The notes under the pieces: model-generated
Databases searched by the model: none
Seen by the model: only the letters and a program-made list of their open reading frames with translations
Told to the model about the DNA's origin: nothing
Shown here: in pieces, positions 36,702 through 44,237 of the stretch
Layout: every line of letters begins with the position of its first letter
Numbering within the stretch: the stretch's first letter is position 1
NCBI GenBank assembly: GCA_041690255.1
Contig: JAWLHU010000010.1
Coordinates: 1-64,000, forward strand
Direction: 5' to 3'
Length of the DNA: 64,000 nucleotides
Source of the DNA: JAWLHU01 sp041690255
GTDB taxonomy: Bacteria > Bacillota > Sulfobacillia > Symbiobacteriales > Symbiobacteriaceae
Translations under genes and position numbers: made by a program

Positions 36702-36756
36702 ACCTGTCCATTTTTGTACGCTCCGACTTCGCCTCGGCGGGCAAAAATGGACAGGT
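36702..36756. repeat. Perfect 15-bp inverted repeat around a 25-nt loop
   Basis: ACCTGTCCATTTTTG (36702-36716) is the exact reverse complement of 36742-36756. It lies in a gene-free stretch (36438-36875) between convergent genes. It could fold as a long hairpin terminator for either gene or be the remains of a small inverted-repeat element. No open reading frame inside. Confidence 0.75.
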
Positions 36757-36838
36757 CCGCCGCCCATGCCCCTCTCTTGACTGGGATGAGGTTGATCACG
36801 CCACCGTGAGGGCCGGTTTGGCAGGCATCCAATGGAAT

Positions 36839-36874
36839 CTCCCCGGTGCGGCCAGCGATGGCGTACCGGGGAGA
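36839..36874 (-). terminator. Hairpin just after the 169-residue hypothetical gene
   Basis: CTCCCCGGT pairs with ACCGGGGAG around an 18-nt loop. On the minus strand it follows the stop codon at 36876 immediately. There is no T-run, so it is a weak terminator or an mRNA end stabiliser. Confidence 0.45.
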
Positions 36875-36875
36875 G

Positions 36876-37385
36876 CTATTTGCCAGATGACTGATCACTG
36901 CTGTCACCGCTCACCGTCTTGGTGTCCAGTCCCGCCCCCACGGGGATGATCAGGGCGGGGCCGCCGTCGGGACCGGTCCCCCGGGTGACCAGGCATTTCA
37001 CCTCGCCGTTGCGTTGCAAAGCCGGGTAGTCCTTGAATACGCCCCCGATATGCCAGGCGGACCGGACCGAACTCTTCCCCTGGTACCAGCGGGGCTGAAC
37101 CGCTCCACGGGGTGCCTCAGCGACTGGGACGGGAATACAGGCGACCTGTCCCTTCTTCACGCTCGCCCGGAGGGCGAAGACCCACTCGCTGCGTGTAAGC
37201 CCCCGTTCGGTAGCGATCTCCTCGACCAGCTCGGTGGCCGACACCGTTGCCTCTACCGCCCCGTATTTGCTCACCCGCACAAAGGCGCCTCGCCGCAACG
37301 ATTCCCCTCGGTGGTAGCTGCTCGTTACCTCCTGCCACTCGTCGTCGTCATCTGCGTCCGGCTGGGGGATGGGTTCGTCCGCCAT
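36876..37385 (-). CDS. Hypothetical protein
   Basis: A 169-residue protein I do not recognise. It has an acidic N-terminus (DADDDDEWQE), a central mixed alpha/beta part with ATELVEEIATERGLTRSEW and a hydrophilic C-terminus. There is no signal peptide or membrane segment. Expression is likely: GAGGTGAG precedes the ATG and a near-perfect sigma-A promoter lies just upstream. It faces the tandem repeat array at 37461-37700. Confidence 0.65.
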   Translation of the reverse strand: MADEPIPQPDADDDDEWQEVTSSYHRGESLRRGAFVRVSKYGAVEATVSATELVEEIATERGLTRSEWVFALRASVKKGQVACIPVPVAEAPRGAVQPRWYQGKSSVRSAWHIGGVFKDYPALQRNGEVKCLVTRGTGPDGGPALIIPVGAGLDTKTVSGDSSDQSSGK

Positions 37386-37424
37386 CGTCTCACCTCGCTC
37401 TGGGTTTTACTTCCTCTATATCCA

Positions 37425-37452
37425 ATTATATTACATCGCTCGATCGTGTCAA
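37425..37452 (-). promoter_or_regulatory. Consensus sigma-A promoter
   Basis: Minus strand: perfect -35 TTGACA (37447-37452), 16-bp spacer, perfect -10 TATAAT (37425-37430). It drives the hypothetical gene ending at 36876 with a short leader of about 30 nt. It is the best promoter match in the window. Confidence 0.85.
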
Positions 37453-37460
37453 GAGAGGAT

Positions 37461-37700
37461 CTGTGCGAAAAAGTGCGGCACCATGGGACAAGGTGAGGCC
37501 CCGTGCGAAAAGGCGAAGCCCCGTGCGAAAAGGCGAGGCCCCGTGCGAAAAGGTAAGGCCCCGTGCGAAAAGGCGAGGCCCCGTGCGAAAAGGTAAGGCC
37601 CCGTGCAAAAAGGTGAGGCCCTATGCGAAAAGGTGAGGCCCCGTGCGAAGAGGTGAGGCTCCATGCGAAAGGGCGAGGCTCCGTGCGGAAGGGTGAGGCT
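37461..37700. repeat. Twelve tandem 20-bp repeats
   Basis: Units of exactly 20 bp run without spacers, consensus CCGTGCGAAAAGGYGAGGCC. The first two (37461-37500) and the last four are degenerate, and the six central units (37501-37620) are nearly identical. Since 20 is not a multiple of 3, the array stays open in several frames on both strands, and the open frames seen there are artefacts of the repeat. It begins 8 bp upstream of the -35 box of the minus-strand promoter. Confidence 0.92.
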
Positions 37701-38010
37701 CTATTGCGTCGGAGAGTTGGACCTCAACGCTATCATCCACCCAGGTCAGAAAGGGGCTTCCGTAAGAACACTCCTCCCAGAGACCCGAGAGGCCGGGCCT
37801 CAGCTAGGCGGCCTCCTCCCGGCAGGTCGCGTTCAGCGGCGCGGCAGCCCCCAAGATCCCTCGCCGGCCCTTTCGCCTGACCGACCCCCGCCTTATGCGC
37901 TCCAGCAGATCGGGGGCAGACGAGCGCTGTCACGACCCGGCCCCTCGGTTCACGGAATCGCCGCGAACCACTCGCACAATCTGCACACGTGAATATCTAT
38001 GGGAACAGGG
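37701..38010. other. Gene-free stretch between repeat array and small Cys-rich gene
   Basis: About 310 bp without a supported gene. It is the likely leader/promoter zone of the gene at 38021, but no good promoter match was found. The AT-richer TGAATATCTATGG just before the ribosome binding site is the only -10-like patch. Confidence 0.4.
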
Positions 38011-38020
38011 GGTGAATCCG

Positions 38021-38323
38021 GTGAACCAGTTCCTCCAGCAACTCGGTGCCGTACAGCCCAGTGTCGCACAACCAGGATTGCTCTCCCAACTCGCCCAGCA
38101 GCGCGCCCCTGTCGGTGGCGTGGGCGGGTTTTGTGAACTGACGCTCTGCACCTATGTGTGCGGCGTTGACAGTGCGGGCAACCCCCGCCGATGCGTCACC
38201 ACGTTGGACCGCGCAACCAGGAACAATATTCTCTGCGACCAGGTCTTCTGCTGCAATCGCACTGGTCGTCTGGGCACCCTCTCCTGTGCCCGGGTATTCC
38301 CTTCCGAGGTAGCGACCCGGTAG
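38021..38323 (+). CDS. Small cysteine-rich protein with double-glycine leader-like motif
   Basis: A 100-residue protein I do not recognise. GTG at 38021 is chosen because AGGGGGTG lies 6 nt upstream; a GTG 9 nt earlier overlaps that site. Residues 1-36 are rich in Gln, Leu and Pro and end GGVGG, like the leader of secreted peptides cut by C39-type transporters. Residues 37-100 hold eight cysteines (38, 43, 47, 58, 72, 77, 78, 89) in FCELTLC, YVC and LCDQVFCCNRTG. A strong terminator follows, so it is probably a real single-gene transcript. Possible roles are an exported disulfide-rich peptide, a bacteriocin or modified-peptide precursor, or a spore-coat component. No modification or export gene is adjacent. 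Confidence 0.6.
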   Translation: MNQFLQQLGAVQPSVAQPGLLSQLAQQRAPVGGVGGFCELTLCTYVCGVDSAGNPRRCVTTLDRATRNNILCDQVFCCNRTGRLGTLSCARVFPSEVATR

Positions 38324-38343
38324 ATGAATAGGATATGACCGCG

Positions 38344-38376
38344 AGTGTCCGAGAGGGGAGCCCCTCTCGGACACTT
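38344..38376 (+). terminator. Strong terminator after the Cys-rich gene
   Basis: A 15-bp perfect stem (38344-38358 with 38361-38375) closes on a two-base (effectively four-base) loop. The following sequence TGCGTTAT is only mildly T-rich. Confidence 0.75.
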
Positions 38377-38386
38377 GCGTTATGCC

Positions 38387-38420
38387 AGGACATATGTCCT
38401 TTCCAAGCCATCGATCGATG
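38387..38420 (+). promoter_or_regulatory. Two adjacent perfect palindromes upstream of the transporter operon
   Basis: AGGACATATGTCCT (38387-38400) and CATCGATCGATG (38409-38420) are each fully palindromic and 8 bp apart. They precede the DMT - Crp/Fnr - DMT operon, so they are natural operator candidates for that operon's own regulator. Neither matches the E. coli Crp or Fnr consensus. Confidence 0.5.
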
Positions 38421-38463
38421 ACGTTTAATGAGGGGGAGAGAGACTGACGGGGGCGAACTTGAA

Positions 38464-38889
38464 GTGAGAGGCATCTTTTTCGCTGTCTTGGCCGGAGCGT
38501 TTCTTACCTTGCAGGGCGTGGCGAATGCGAGGATCAGCGGGGGGATCGGTACGTGGCAGGCGGCCGCTCTGACGCAGTTCACCGGCTTCCTTGGGGCGTT
38601 GCTCATTCTCATGGCTGTGCGTGATCCAGGGTGGCGGAGGCTTCGCCAGGTCAGACCGCTCTATCTGACAGGCGGTGCGTTCGCGGCGTTGATCATCTCC
38701 AGCAACATCGCATCGATTCAGAAGATCGGTGTCACCCTGACGGTCTCGGCGCTGCTCATCGCCCAGTTGAGTACCGTCTTCTTGATCGACACCAACGGGT
38801 GGTTCGGCGTGGTCAAGCAGAGGATGGGGCTGCCCCAGTTCCTCGGCATCGCACTCATGATCGCCGGCGTGGTGATCCTTGGAGGCTAG
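38464..38889 (+). CDS. DMT-superfamily DUF606 (YdcZ-like) transporter subunit
   Basis: A 141-residue membrane protein with about five hydrophobic helices. The sequence VRGIFFAVLAGAFLTLQGVANARI and the ending FLGIALMIAGVVILGG match the short DUF606/YdcZ family. GTG at 38464 begins the first helix; an earlier ATG at 38428 would add a non-homologous charged leader. Members often occur as two neighbouring half-size genes that probably work as a heterodimer, which fits the partner at 39634. The substrate is unknown. Confidence 0.8.
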   Translation: MRGIFFAVLAGAFLTLQGVANARISGGIGTWQAAALTQFTGFLGALLILMAVRDPGWRRLRQVRPLYLTGGAFAALIISSNIASIQKIGVTLTVSALLIAQLSTVFLIDTNGWFGVVKQRMGLPQFLGIALMIAGVVILGG

Positions 38890-38922
38890 GGGCCCGTCTG
38901 GCAGGAACGGAGGTGTTCCCCA

Positions 38923-39618
38923 ATGAACCAGATCCACGACCCTGAGCTGTTGCGCCATTATCTGCAGCTTCACCACCTGGAGCCGGTTTTCGGGGCACAG
39001 TTGCTGCCTCATCTGACGCTTTTCGGCTTCGGTCGGGGGGCGCAGATCTGTGTGCAGGGCGATCGCTCGGCGTGCCTGTATGTCCTGGTGAAGGGGAAGA
39101 TTCGTGTTCACAACACATCAGCGGAGGGAAAGAGGCTGGTCCTGCTCTCCTTCAAGCGCCCGCTGGAGGTGATCGGGGATATTGAGTACCTGCAGGGCAT
39201 CGAGACGCTCAACTCCGTGGAGGCGATAACGCCTGTCCACATGATCGGCGTTCGATATGACGCACTGGATCGATACGGACGGAGTCACGTCCCGTTCCTG
39301 CAGTTCCTGCTGGAGATCCTCTCACGCAAGTTCGTGCGGAAGAGCAACTCGCTCAGTTTCAACCTGATGCAGCCAGTGGATGTGCGCCTCGCCAGCTACC
39401 TACTCTCCGTCGTTGACGAATCAGAGGAGGGTCGCGGTCAGGTCCAGACAGCAAGCCTGGCGGACGCCGCAAACCTGATCGGCACCAGTTACCGGCATCT
39501 GAACCGGGTGATTCAGCAACTCTGTGAGCAGGGCCTGATCGAGCGGGAGAACGGGCGCATCCTCATTAGGGACCGGGAAGGCTTGCGGGTGCTCGGACGC
39601 CACAACATCTATGAATGA
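38923..39618 (+). CDS. Crp/Fnr-family transcription regulator (YeiL-like)
   Basis: A 231-residue protein. A cyclic-nucleotide-binding-type beta barrel (about residues 20-130, LYVLVKGKIRVHN, GDIEYLQG) is joined by a long helix to a C-terminal winged helix (SLADAANLIGTSYRHLNRVIQQL). It lacks the N-terminal cysteine set of Fnr. The ribosome binding site GGAGGT sits in the loop of a small GGAAC/GTTCC hairpin (38904-38919), which could limit translation. Its place between two transporter genes suggests it controls them. Confidence 0.88.
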   Translation: MNQIHDPELLRHYLQLHHLEPVFGAQLLPHLTLFGFGRGAQICVQGDRSACLYVLVKGKIRVHNTSAEGKRLVLLSFKRPLEVIGDIEYLQGIETLNSVEAITPVHMIGVRYDALDRYGRSHVPFLQFLLEILSRKFVRKSNSLSFNLMQPVDVRLASYLLSVVDESEEGRGQVQTASLADAANLIGTSYRHLNRVIQQLCEQGLIERENGRILIRDREGLRVLGRHNIYE

Positions 39619-39633
39619 AAGGCGGCGGATGAG

Positions 39634-40101
39634 ATGCTTCCTGGACTGATACTGGCCCTGATCGCCGGGGCCCTCGTCGGCCTGCAAAACATCTTCAATA
39701 GCAAGGTGAGCGAGCAGGCCGGCTCCTGGACCACAACCACCCTGGTCCTGGGGATGGGGTTTCTCGCCTCGCTCACCTTCGGGCTGATCTTCGAAGGGCA
39801 GAACCTGTTTTCCCTGCAGGGGATGCAGCCGTGGTACTGGTTCAGCGGGCTCGCCGGCATTGGTGTCGTCGTCTGCATCGTGCAGGGAATCAGGCTGCTT
39901 CGCCCGACGTATGCCATCTCCATTGTGCTGGCTTCGCAGCTCCTGTTCGCCCTGCTGTGGGACTCGCTGGGCTGGTTGGGCCTCACTCAGATCGCGCTCA
40001 CCTGGAGGCAGGTGGTCGGTGTTCCCCTTCTGATCCTTGGGGTCGCCGTCTTCAAGCTGGGCGGAGCCCAGAGCGCTCATGTCCCGCAGAAGGTTCGGTA
40101 G
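39634..40101 (+). CDS. Second DMT-superfamily DUF606 transporter subunit
   Basis: A 155-residue membrane protein with five hydrophobic helices; LPGLILALIAGALVGLQNIFNSKVSE and the ending VVGVPLLILGVAVFKLGG are the family's characteristic ends. It is the likely partner of the subunit at 38464. The last 25 bp overlap the 3' end of the selO gene on the other strand, so no terminator separates the convergent genes. Confidence 0.82.
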   Translation: MLPGLILALIAGALVGLQNIFNSKVSEQAGSWTTTTLVLGMGFLASLTFGLIFEGQNLFSLQGMQPWYWFSGLAGIGVVVCIVQGIRLLRPTYAISIVLASQLLFALLWDSLGWLGLTQIALTWRQVVGVPLLILGVAVFKLGGAQSAHVPQKVR

Positions 40102-41552
40102 GGCTGGTCGGATTGCGCAGGCGGTGCGCAGTAGTCAGCCTGTTCGGCGGAGTAGGCGTACGGATTGGCCAGCACGCCAAGGAGCCGCTCCATCACGCTG
40201 TAGTCTCCGTCTGCCACTGCCGCTTCGAGGGCCGCCTCGACCTGATGGTTGCGGGGGATTACGGCCGGATTGCTCATCTGCATGAGTCGCTGGGAGGACT
40301 CTCTTGTTTCCTTCTGCCGGCCCAGTCTCGCCTGCCATCGCTCATGCCACGCGCCGAACCCAGCAGAATCGGACAGCCCCGTCTCCTCGGGCCTTCCAAG
40401 CGTCAGGGCACGGAATGTGTTCGTATAATCCGCGCGATCTTCCCGCATGATGGTGAGGAGATCGGCCATCAGCGACTCATCCTCCGGTTCTTCACCAGAG
40501 ATCCCCAGCTTTGCCCTCATTCCCGTGAGCCAGTGACGGGAAAACGACGCGGCGAAATCCGAGATCACATCCTCCGCCAGCTTGACGGCCTGCGCCATGG
40601 TGTCATGGATCAGCGGCAACAGCGTTTCGGCGAGTCTCGCGAGATTCCACGCGGCGATATGTGGCTGGTTCCCATAGGCATACCGCCCATGCGTGTCGAT
40701 GGAACTGAAGACCGTTGCCGGGTCGTATGCGTCCATGAAGGCGCAGGGACCATAGTCAATGGTCTCGCCGCTGATCGCCATGTTGTCGGTGTTCATCACC
40801 CCGTGGATGAAGCCGACGAGCTGCCACTGGGCAATCAGCCTGGCCTGGCGATTCGCCACCTGCTGTAGGAGACCGAGATACCGGTTCTCCGCGGCAGCGG
40901 CTTCCGGGAAGTGTCTCTCTGTTGCGTAATCCGCAAGGGCCCGGAGATCCTCCAGCGTGCACCATTTCGCCGCGTACTGAAAGGTGCCCACCCGGAGATG
41001 GCTGGCTGCCACTCGCGTCAGGATCGCACCGGGCAGCGCTGTTTCTCGGTAGACGGGCTCACCGGTTGTCACAACGGCCAGACTCCGAGTGGTAGGAATC
41101 CCCAGTGCATGCATCGCTTCGCTGATGATGTATTCGCGAAGCATGGGTCCAAGTGTCGCCCGCCCATCGCCTCGGCGGGAGTATGGCGTCCTGCCCGAGC
41201 CCTTCAGTTGGATATCAACTCGCTGCCCATTCGGGGTGATCTGCTCACCAAGGAGCAGGGCTCGGCCATCGCCCAGCATGGTGAAGTGCCCGAACTGGTG
41301 GCCGGCGTATGCTTGCGCCAGCGGCGAGGCGCCCGCGGGAATCTGATTGCCGGCAAAGACCGCCAGGCCTTCTCTGCTCCGAAGCGCTTCCACGCTGAGC
41401 CCCAGGGATTCTGCCAGGGAGTCATTCAGGACCGCGAACTGCGGCGCCCTGACAGGTGTCGGTTGGACGACGGAGTAAAACGACTTGGGCAGACGGGCGT
41501 AGCTGTTGTCGAAGTTCCAGCCTGTATCGGGTGGCGTTCTTTCCTCTTCCAC
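40077..41552 (-). CDS. selO: SelO/YdiU-family protein adenylyltransferase
   Basis: A 491-residue pseudokinase-fold enzyme known to transfer AMP to Ser/Thr/Tyr residues of proteins in the redox response. Recognisable stretches are FDNSYARLPKSFY, AYAGHQFGHF, LKGSGRTPYSR, RGDGRATLGPMLREYI and HGVMNTDNM with IDYGPCAFMD. It ends YRTFCGT with a C-terminal cysteine. GTG at 41552 is chosen; the frame stays open for 44 more codons upstream without homology. It ends inside the 3' end of the convergent transporter gene. Confidence 0.92.
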   Translation of the reverse strand: MEEERTPPDTGWNFDNSYARLPKSFYSVVQPTPVRAPQFAVLNDSLAESLGLSVEALRSREGLAVFAGNQIPAGASPLAQAYAGHQFGHFTMLGDGRALLLGEQITPNGQRVDIQLKGSGRTPYSRRGDGRATLGPMLREYIISEAMHALGIPTTRSLAVVTTGEPVYRETALPGAILTRVAASHLRVGTFQYAAKWCTLEDLRALADYATERHFPEAAAAENRYLGLLQQVANRQARLIAQWQLVGFIHGVMNTDNMAISGETIDYGPCAFMDAYDPATVFSSIDTHGRYAYGNQPHIAAWNLARLAETLLPLIHDTMAQAVKLAEDVISDFAASFSRHWLTGMRAKLGISGEEPEDESLMADLLTIMREDRADYTNTFRALTLGRPEETGLSDSAGFGAWHERWQARLGRQKETRESSQRLMQMSNPAVIPRNHQVEAALEAAVADGDYSVMERLLGVLANPYAYSAEQADYCAPPAQSDQPYRTFCGT

Positions 41553-41669
41553 GCTCTCTTCGACCCCTTTCCTCTTCAGTACGAGCGCATGGTTACGTAA
41601 GGTCAGCGTTCCCGCACAGGTCTCCACTGATGTATCATCGGCTGCAGCGGCGACCCAGTCAGAATCAGA

Positions 41670-41696
41670 GAGCCAGGGCCTCATCGGCCCTGGCTC
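41670..41696 (-). terminator. Hairpin after the acyl-CoA operon
   Basis: A perfect 11-bp stem (41670-41680 with 41686-41696) with loop TCATC lies directly downstream of the carboxyltransferase stop codon on the minus strand. T-content after it is modest. It separates the operon from selO. Confidence 0.65.
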
Positions 41697-41706
41697 ACAC
41701 GCTGCG

Positions 41707-43242
41707 CTACACCGGCGTCACCGCACGCTTCTTGGCCGGCCAATCCAGCTTCTTCGACTCGTAGTAGGCGAAGCGGGCGACCAGCTCCTCCCGAATCCGG
41801 TCGAAGGGCACGACCGCATCCACAATCAATTCGGAGGCGAGCCGGTAGATGTCGATATCCTTCCGGTACTCCTCACGCAGCTGCTCGACATAGGCCGCCC
41901 GCTCCTCCTCCGGCTTCTCGGCGATCTTGTTGGCGAAGACAGCGTTCACCGCCGCCTCCGGCCCCATTACGGCGATGGAGGCCGACGGCAGGGCCAGGGT
42001 GCAGTCCGGCTCAAAGCCGGGGCCGGCCATGGCGTAAAGCCCGGCGCCGTACGCCTTGCGGACCACCACGCAGACCTTGGGCACCGTCGCCTCGCTCACC
42101 GCGGCGATGAACTTGGCCCCGTGCCTGATGATCCCCTGCCGCTCCACGGCGGTGCCGATCATGAAGCCGGGCACATCGGCCAGGAAGAGCAGGGGGATCT
42201 CGAAGGCGTCGCAGAGCCAGATGAAGCGGGCCGCCTTGTCGGCCGAGTCCGCGAAGAGGACTCCGCCCTTCACCCGGGGCTGGTTGGCAATCATGCCGAC
42301 CACCTTGCCATTCATCCGCCCGAATCCGGTGATGATCTCCGGGGCGAACCTCTTCTTCACCTCGCAGAAGGAGCCGGCGTCGATCAACTGATCGATCAGC
42401 TCGTACATCTGGAAGGGGCTGTTCTGATTCTGGGGGATGATCTCCGCGATCGACCGTCCGGGCTTCGGCGCCTCCGCCGGGGTGACCGGCGGCTTCTCAT
42501 GGCAGCGGTCGGGCATGTAGCTGATATACCGCTTCGCCTGGGCGATCGCATCCTGCTCGGTCTCGCAGAGGAAGTCGCCGCAGCCCGAGACAGAACAGTG
42601 CATCTCGGCGCCGCCCATCTCTTCGAGCGTCACCTTCTCGCCGATCACCATCTCGGCCATGCGGGGCGATCCGAGGTACATCGAAGCGTTGCCCTTCACC
42701 ATGAAGACGACATCGCAGAAGGCGGGTATGTAGGCGCCGCCGGCTGCACTGGGGCCGAAGAGCAGGCAGATCTGCGGGACCAGGCCGGAGAGTTTCACCT
42801 CGTTGTAGAAGATCCGACCGGCGTGGCGGCGGCCCGGGAACATCTCGACCTGATCGGTGATCCGGGCGCCGGCGGAGTCGACGAGGTAGAAGAGGGGAAT
42901 CCGCAGCCGCTCGGCGGTCTCCTGGATCCGCAGGATCTTCTCCACCGTGCGGGCGCCCCAGGAGCCGGCCTTGACCGTCGAGTCGTTGGCCATGATTGCC
43001 ACGGGGCGGCCATCGATCCGGCCCATGCCGGTCACGACGCCATCCGCCGGCAAGTCTGGGGCCTGGTTGTTCGCAAAGAGCCCATCTTCAATGAAGGAGC
43101 CCTCATCTACCAGGAGGCGGATCCGCTCCCGCACGAAGAGCTTGCCGTTGCGGGCGGCCTGCTCGTGGTACTTCGGGGCGCCCCCCTCCTTGATCTGCGC
43201 CTCTTTCGTCTTCAGCTTTTCCTCCAGATTCACTCGATTCAT
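41707..43242 (-). CDS. Biotin-dependent acyl-CoA carboxylase, carboxyltransferase subunit
   Basis: A 511-residue protein of the PccB/MccB/MmdA class that moves CO2 from carboxybiotin to an acyl-CoA. The start MNRVNLEEKL has AGGGGG 9 nt upstream. The two crotonase-fold halves are seen in SAGARITDQVEMFPGRRHAGRIFYNE and GPSAAGGAYIPAFCD, and in ADVPGFMIGTAVERQG and RKAYGAGLYAM, with the oxyanion-forming glycine pairs. It resembles Bacillus YngE, of the methylcrotonyl-CoA route. It is the last gene of an operon that includes a lone biotin carrier protein but no biotin carboxylase. A GC hairpin (43264-43287) precedes it and may adjust its dosage. Confidence 0.9.
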   Translation of the reverse strand: MNRVNLEEKLKTKEAQIKEGGAPKYHEQAARNGKLFVRERIRLLVDEGSFIEDGLFANNQAPDLPADGVVTGMGRIDGRPVAIMANDSTVKAGSWGARTVEKILRIQETAERLRIPLFYLVDSAGARITDQVEMFPGRRHAGRIFYNEVKLSGLVPQICLLFGPSAAGGAYIPAFCDVVFMVKGNASMYLGSPRMAEMVIGEKVTLEEMGGAEMHCSVSGCGDFLCETEQDAIAQAKRYISYMPDRCHEKPPVTPAEAPKPGRSIAEIIPQNQNSPFQMYELIDQLIDAGSFCEVKKRFAPEIITGFGRMNGKVVGMIANQPRVKGGVLFADSADKAARFIWLCDAFEIPLLFLADVPGFMIGTAVERQGIIRHGAKFIAAVSEATVPKVCVVVRKAYGAGLYAMAGPGFEPDCTLALPSASIAVMGPEAAVNAVFANKIAEKPEEERAAYVEQLREEYRKDIDIYRLASELIVDAVVPFDRIREELVARFAYYESKKLDWPAKKRAVTPV

Positions 43243-43292
43243 TCCGGACTTCCCCCTGATGAAGGGGCGGGCTCCCACACCCGCCCCCGAGA

Positions 43293-44237
43293 TTATCGGA
43301 GCGCTCTCATGGCCCTCTCGATCTCTTCAATGCCCTCCTGCTCGGCCTTCAGCGCCCGCCCCAGGCAATCGGCCACGGGCCGGCGCACCTCCTCCACCCC
43401 GGTGCCCGGGAAGGGGAGCAGTTCCAGCGCCTCGGCCAGTGCAGCGGTCACCCGCTCGTAGGCGTCGGCGGCTCTCTTCAGCGTATAGGCAGATGGGTAC
43501 CGCCCGGCCAGCTCCGCCAGGTATTCGGCAGCATCGCGCCGGGCCCGATGGAGCAGCAGCAGGTTATAGCTGTGGCCCAACCCGGGCTCCGGCCCGTGCA
43601 GCGGCATGGGTGAGCGGAGGGTCCCGATCCAGAACTGGTAGGCCCCCTGCCCGTGCTGGAGCCACATGTCCCGGCTGGCCGGCTCCCAGAAGTGGTCGAT
43701 GGCGAAGCGGAGGCTCGCGACCTCCGCCCGGTGCCGATCGAACTCGGGCGCCAGGTCGAGCAGGGTGATTGCCTCGGCCCGGGTGAAGGCGGCGTGTTCC
43801 GCCGGGGGCCAGTCGGCGATCGGCATGGGCTGCGGCTGATCCGGGTTGGCCAGGGTGGTGCAGAGGAACCGATCCCCGTCGATGCCGGTCACCAGCCCGT
43901 ACTCCTGCATCCCCAGCAGGTCGTAGGCGATCACGGGGCGGCCGCTGGCGACAACCTCTTTGATGCGGTGGATTACCTCGTCACGGGTCTCGAGAAACCG
44001 CTCATCGGCCGGGCGGGCCGCCACCCGCTTGAACCAGGCGCCAAGGTTCTCCCAGAGCGGGAAGAGGTCGTGGAAGTTCAGCTCATGCGGGGCCGACGGC
44101 GAGATGATCAGGTCCAGCGTCAGCCGGAAGGCGTGGCCGGTGGTGCCCATGAGATAGGGCAGCGGCAGGTCGCGGCCGGCGGCGGCCAGCAGCCCGCCCA
44201 GAGCACCCACCAACGTAACACGATGCGGTCTAAACAC
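43293..44237 (-). CDS. BtrH N-terminal/C39-peptidase-like protein
   Basis: A 314-residue protein. GTG at 44237 overlaps the hydratase stop by 8 nt, indicating coupling. The phrases GALGGLLAAAG, PYLMGTTGHAFRLTL, SGRPVIAYDLLGMQEYGLVTGIDGD resemble the papain-like BtrH_N/C39 fold of Firmicutes, in which the first motif normally begins with a cysteine; here that place reads TLVGALGG, with no cysteine. The second half is helical. If the fold assignment is right, it is a non-peptidase relative, perhaps an acyl-transfer or binding protein. Family assignment is tentative. Confidence 0.55.
   Translation of the reverse strand: MFRPHRVTLVGALGGLLAAAGRDLPLPYLMGTTGHAFRLTLDLIISPSAPHELNFHDLFPLWENLGAWFKRVAARPADERFLETRDEVIHRIKEVVASGRPVIAYDLLGMQEYGLVTGIDGDRFLCTTLANPDQPQPMPIADWPPAEHAAFTRAEAITLLDLAPEFDRHRAEVASLRFAIDHFWEPASRDMWLQHGQGAYQFWIGTLRSPMPLHGPEPGLGHSYNLLLLHRARRDAAEYLAELAGRYPSAYTLKRAADAYERVTAALAEALELLPFPGTGVEEVRRPVADCLGRALKAEQEGIEEIERAMRALR

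Noticed and set aside
36644..36907. Minus-strand 87-residue frame overlapping the end of the hypothetical gene
   Set aside because: It spans the inverted repeat and terminator hairpin, with no ribosome binding site.
37247..37664. Arg/Lys/Pro-rich and His/Phe/Arg-rich proteins read from the tandem repeat array
   Set aside because: They arise because the 20-bp unit lacks stop codons in several frames on both strands; there is no start context or homology.
37461..37700. Short regular repeats that could suggest a CRISPR array
   Set aside because: The 20-bp units are directly adjacent with no unique spacers, and no cas gene is in the window.
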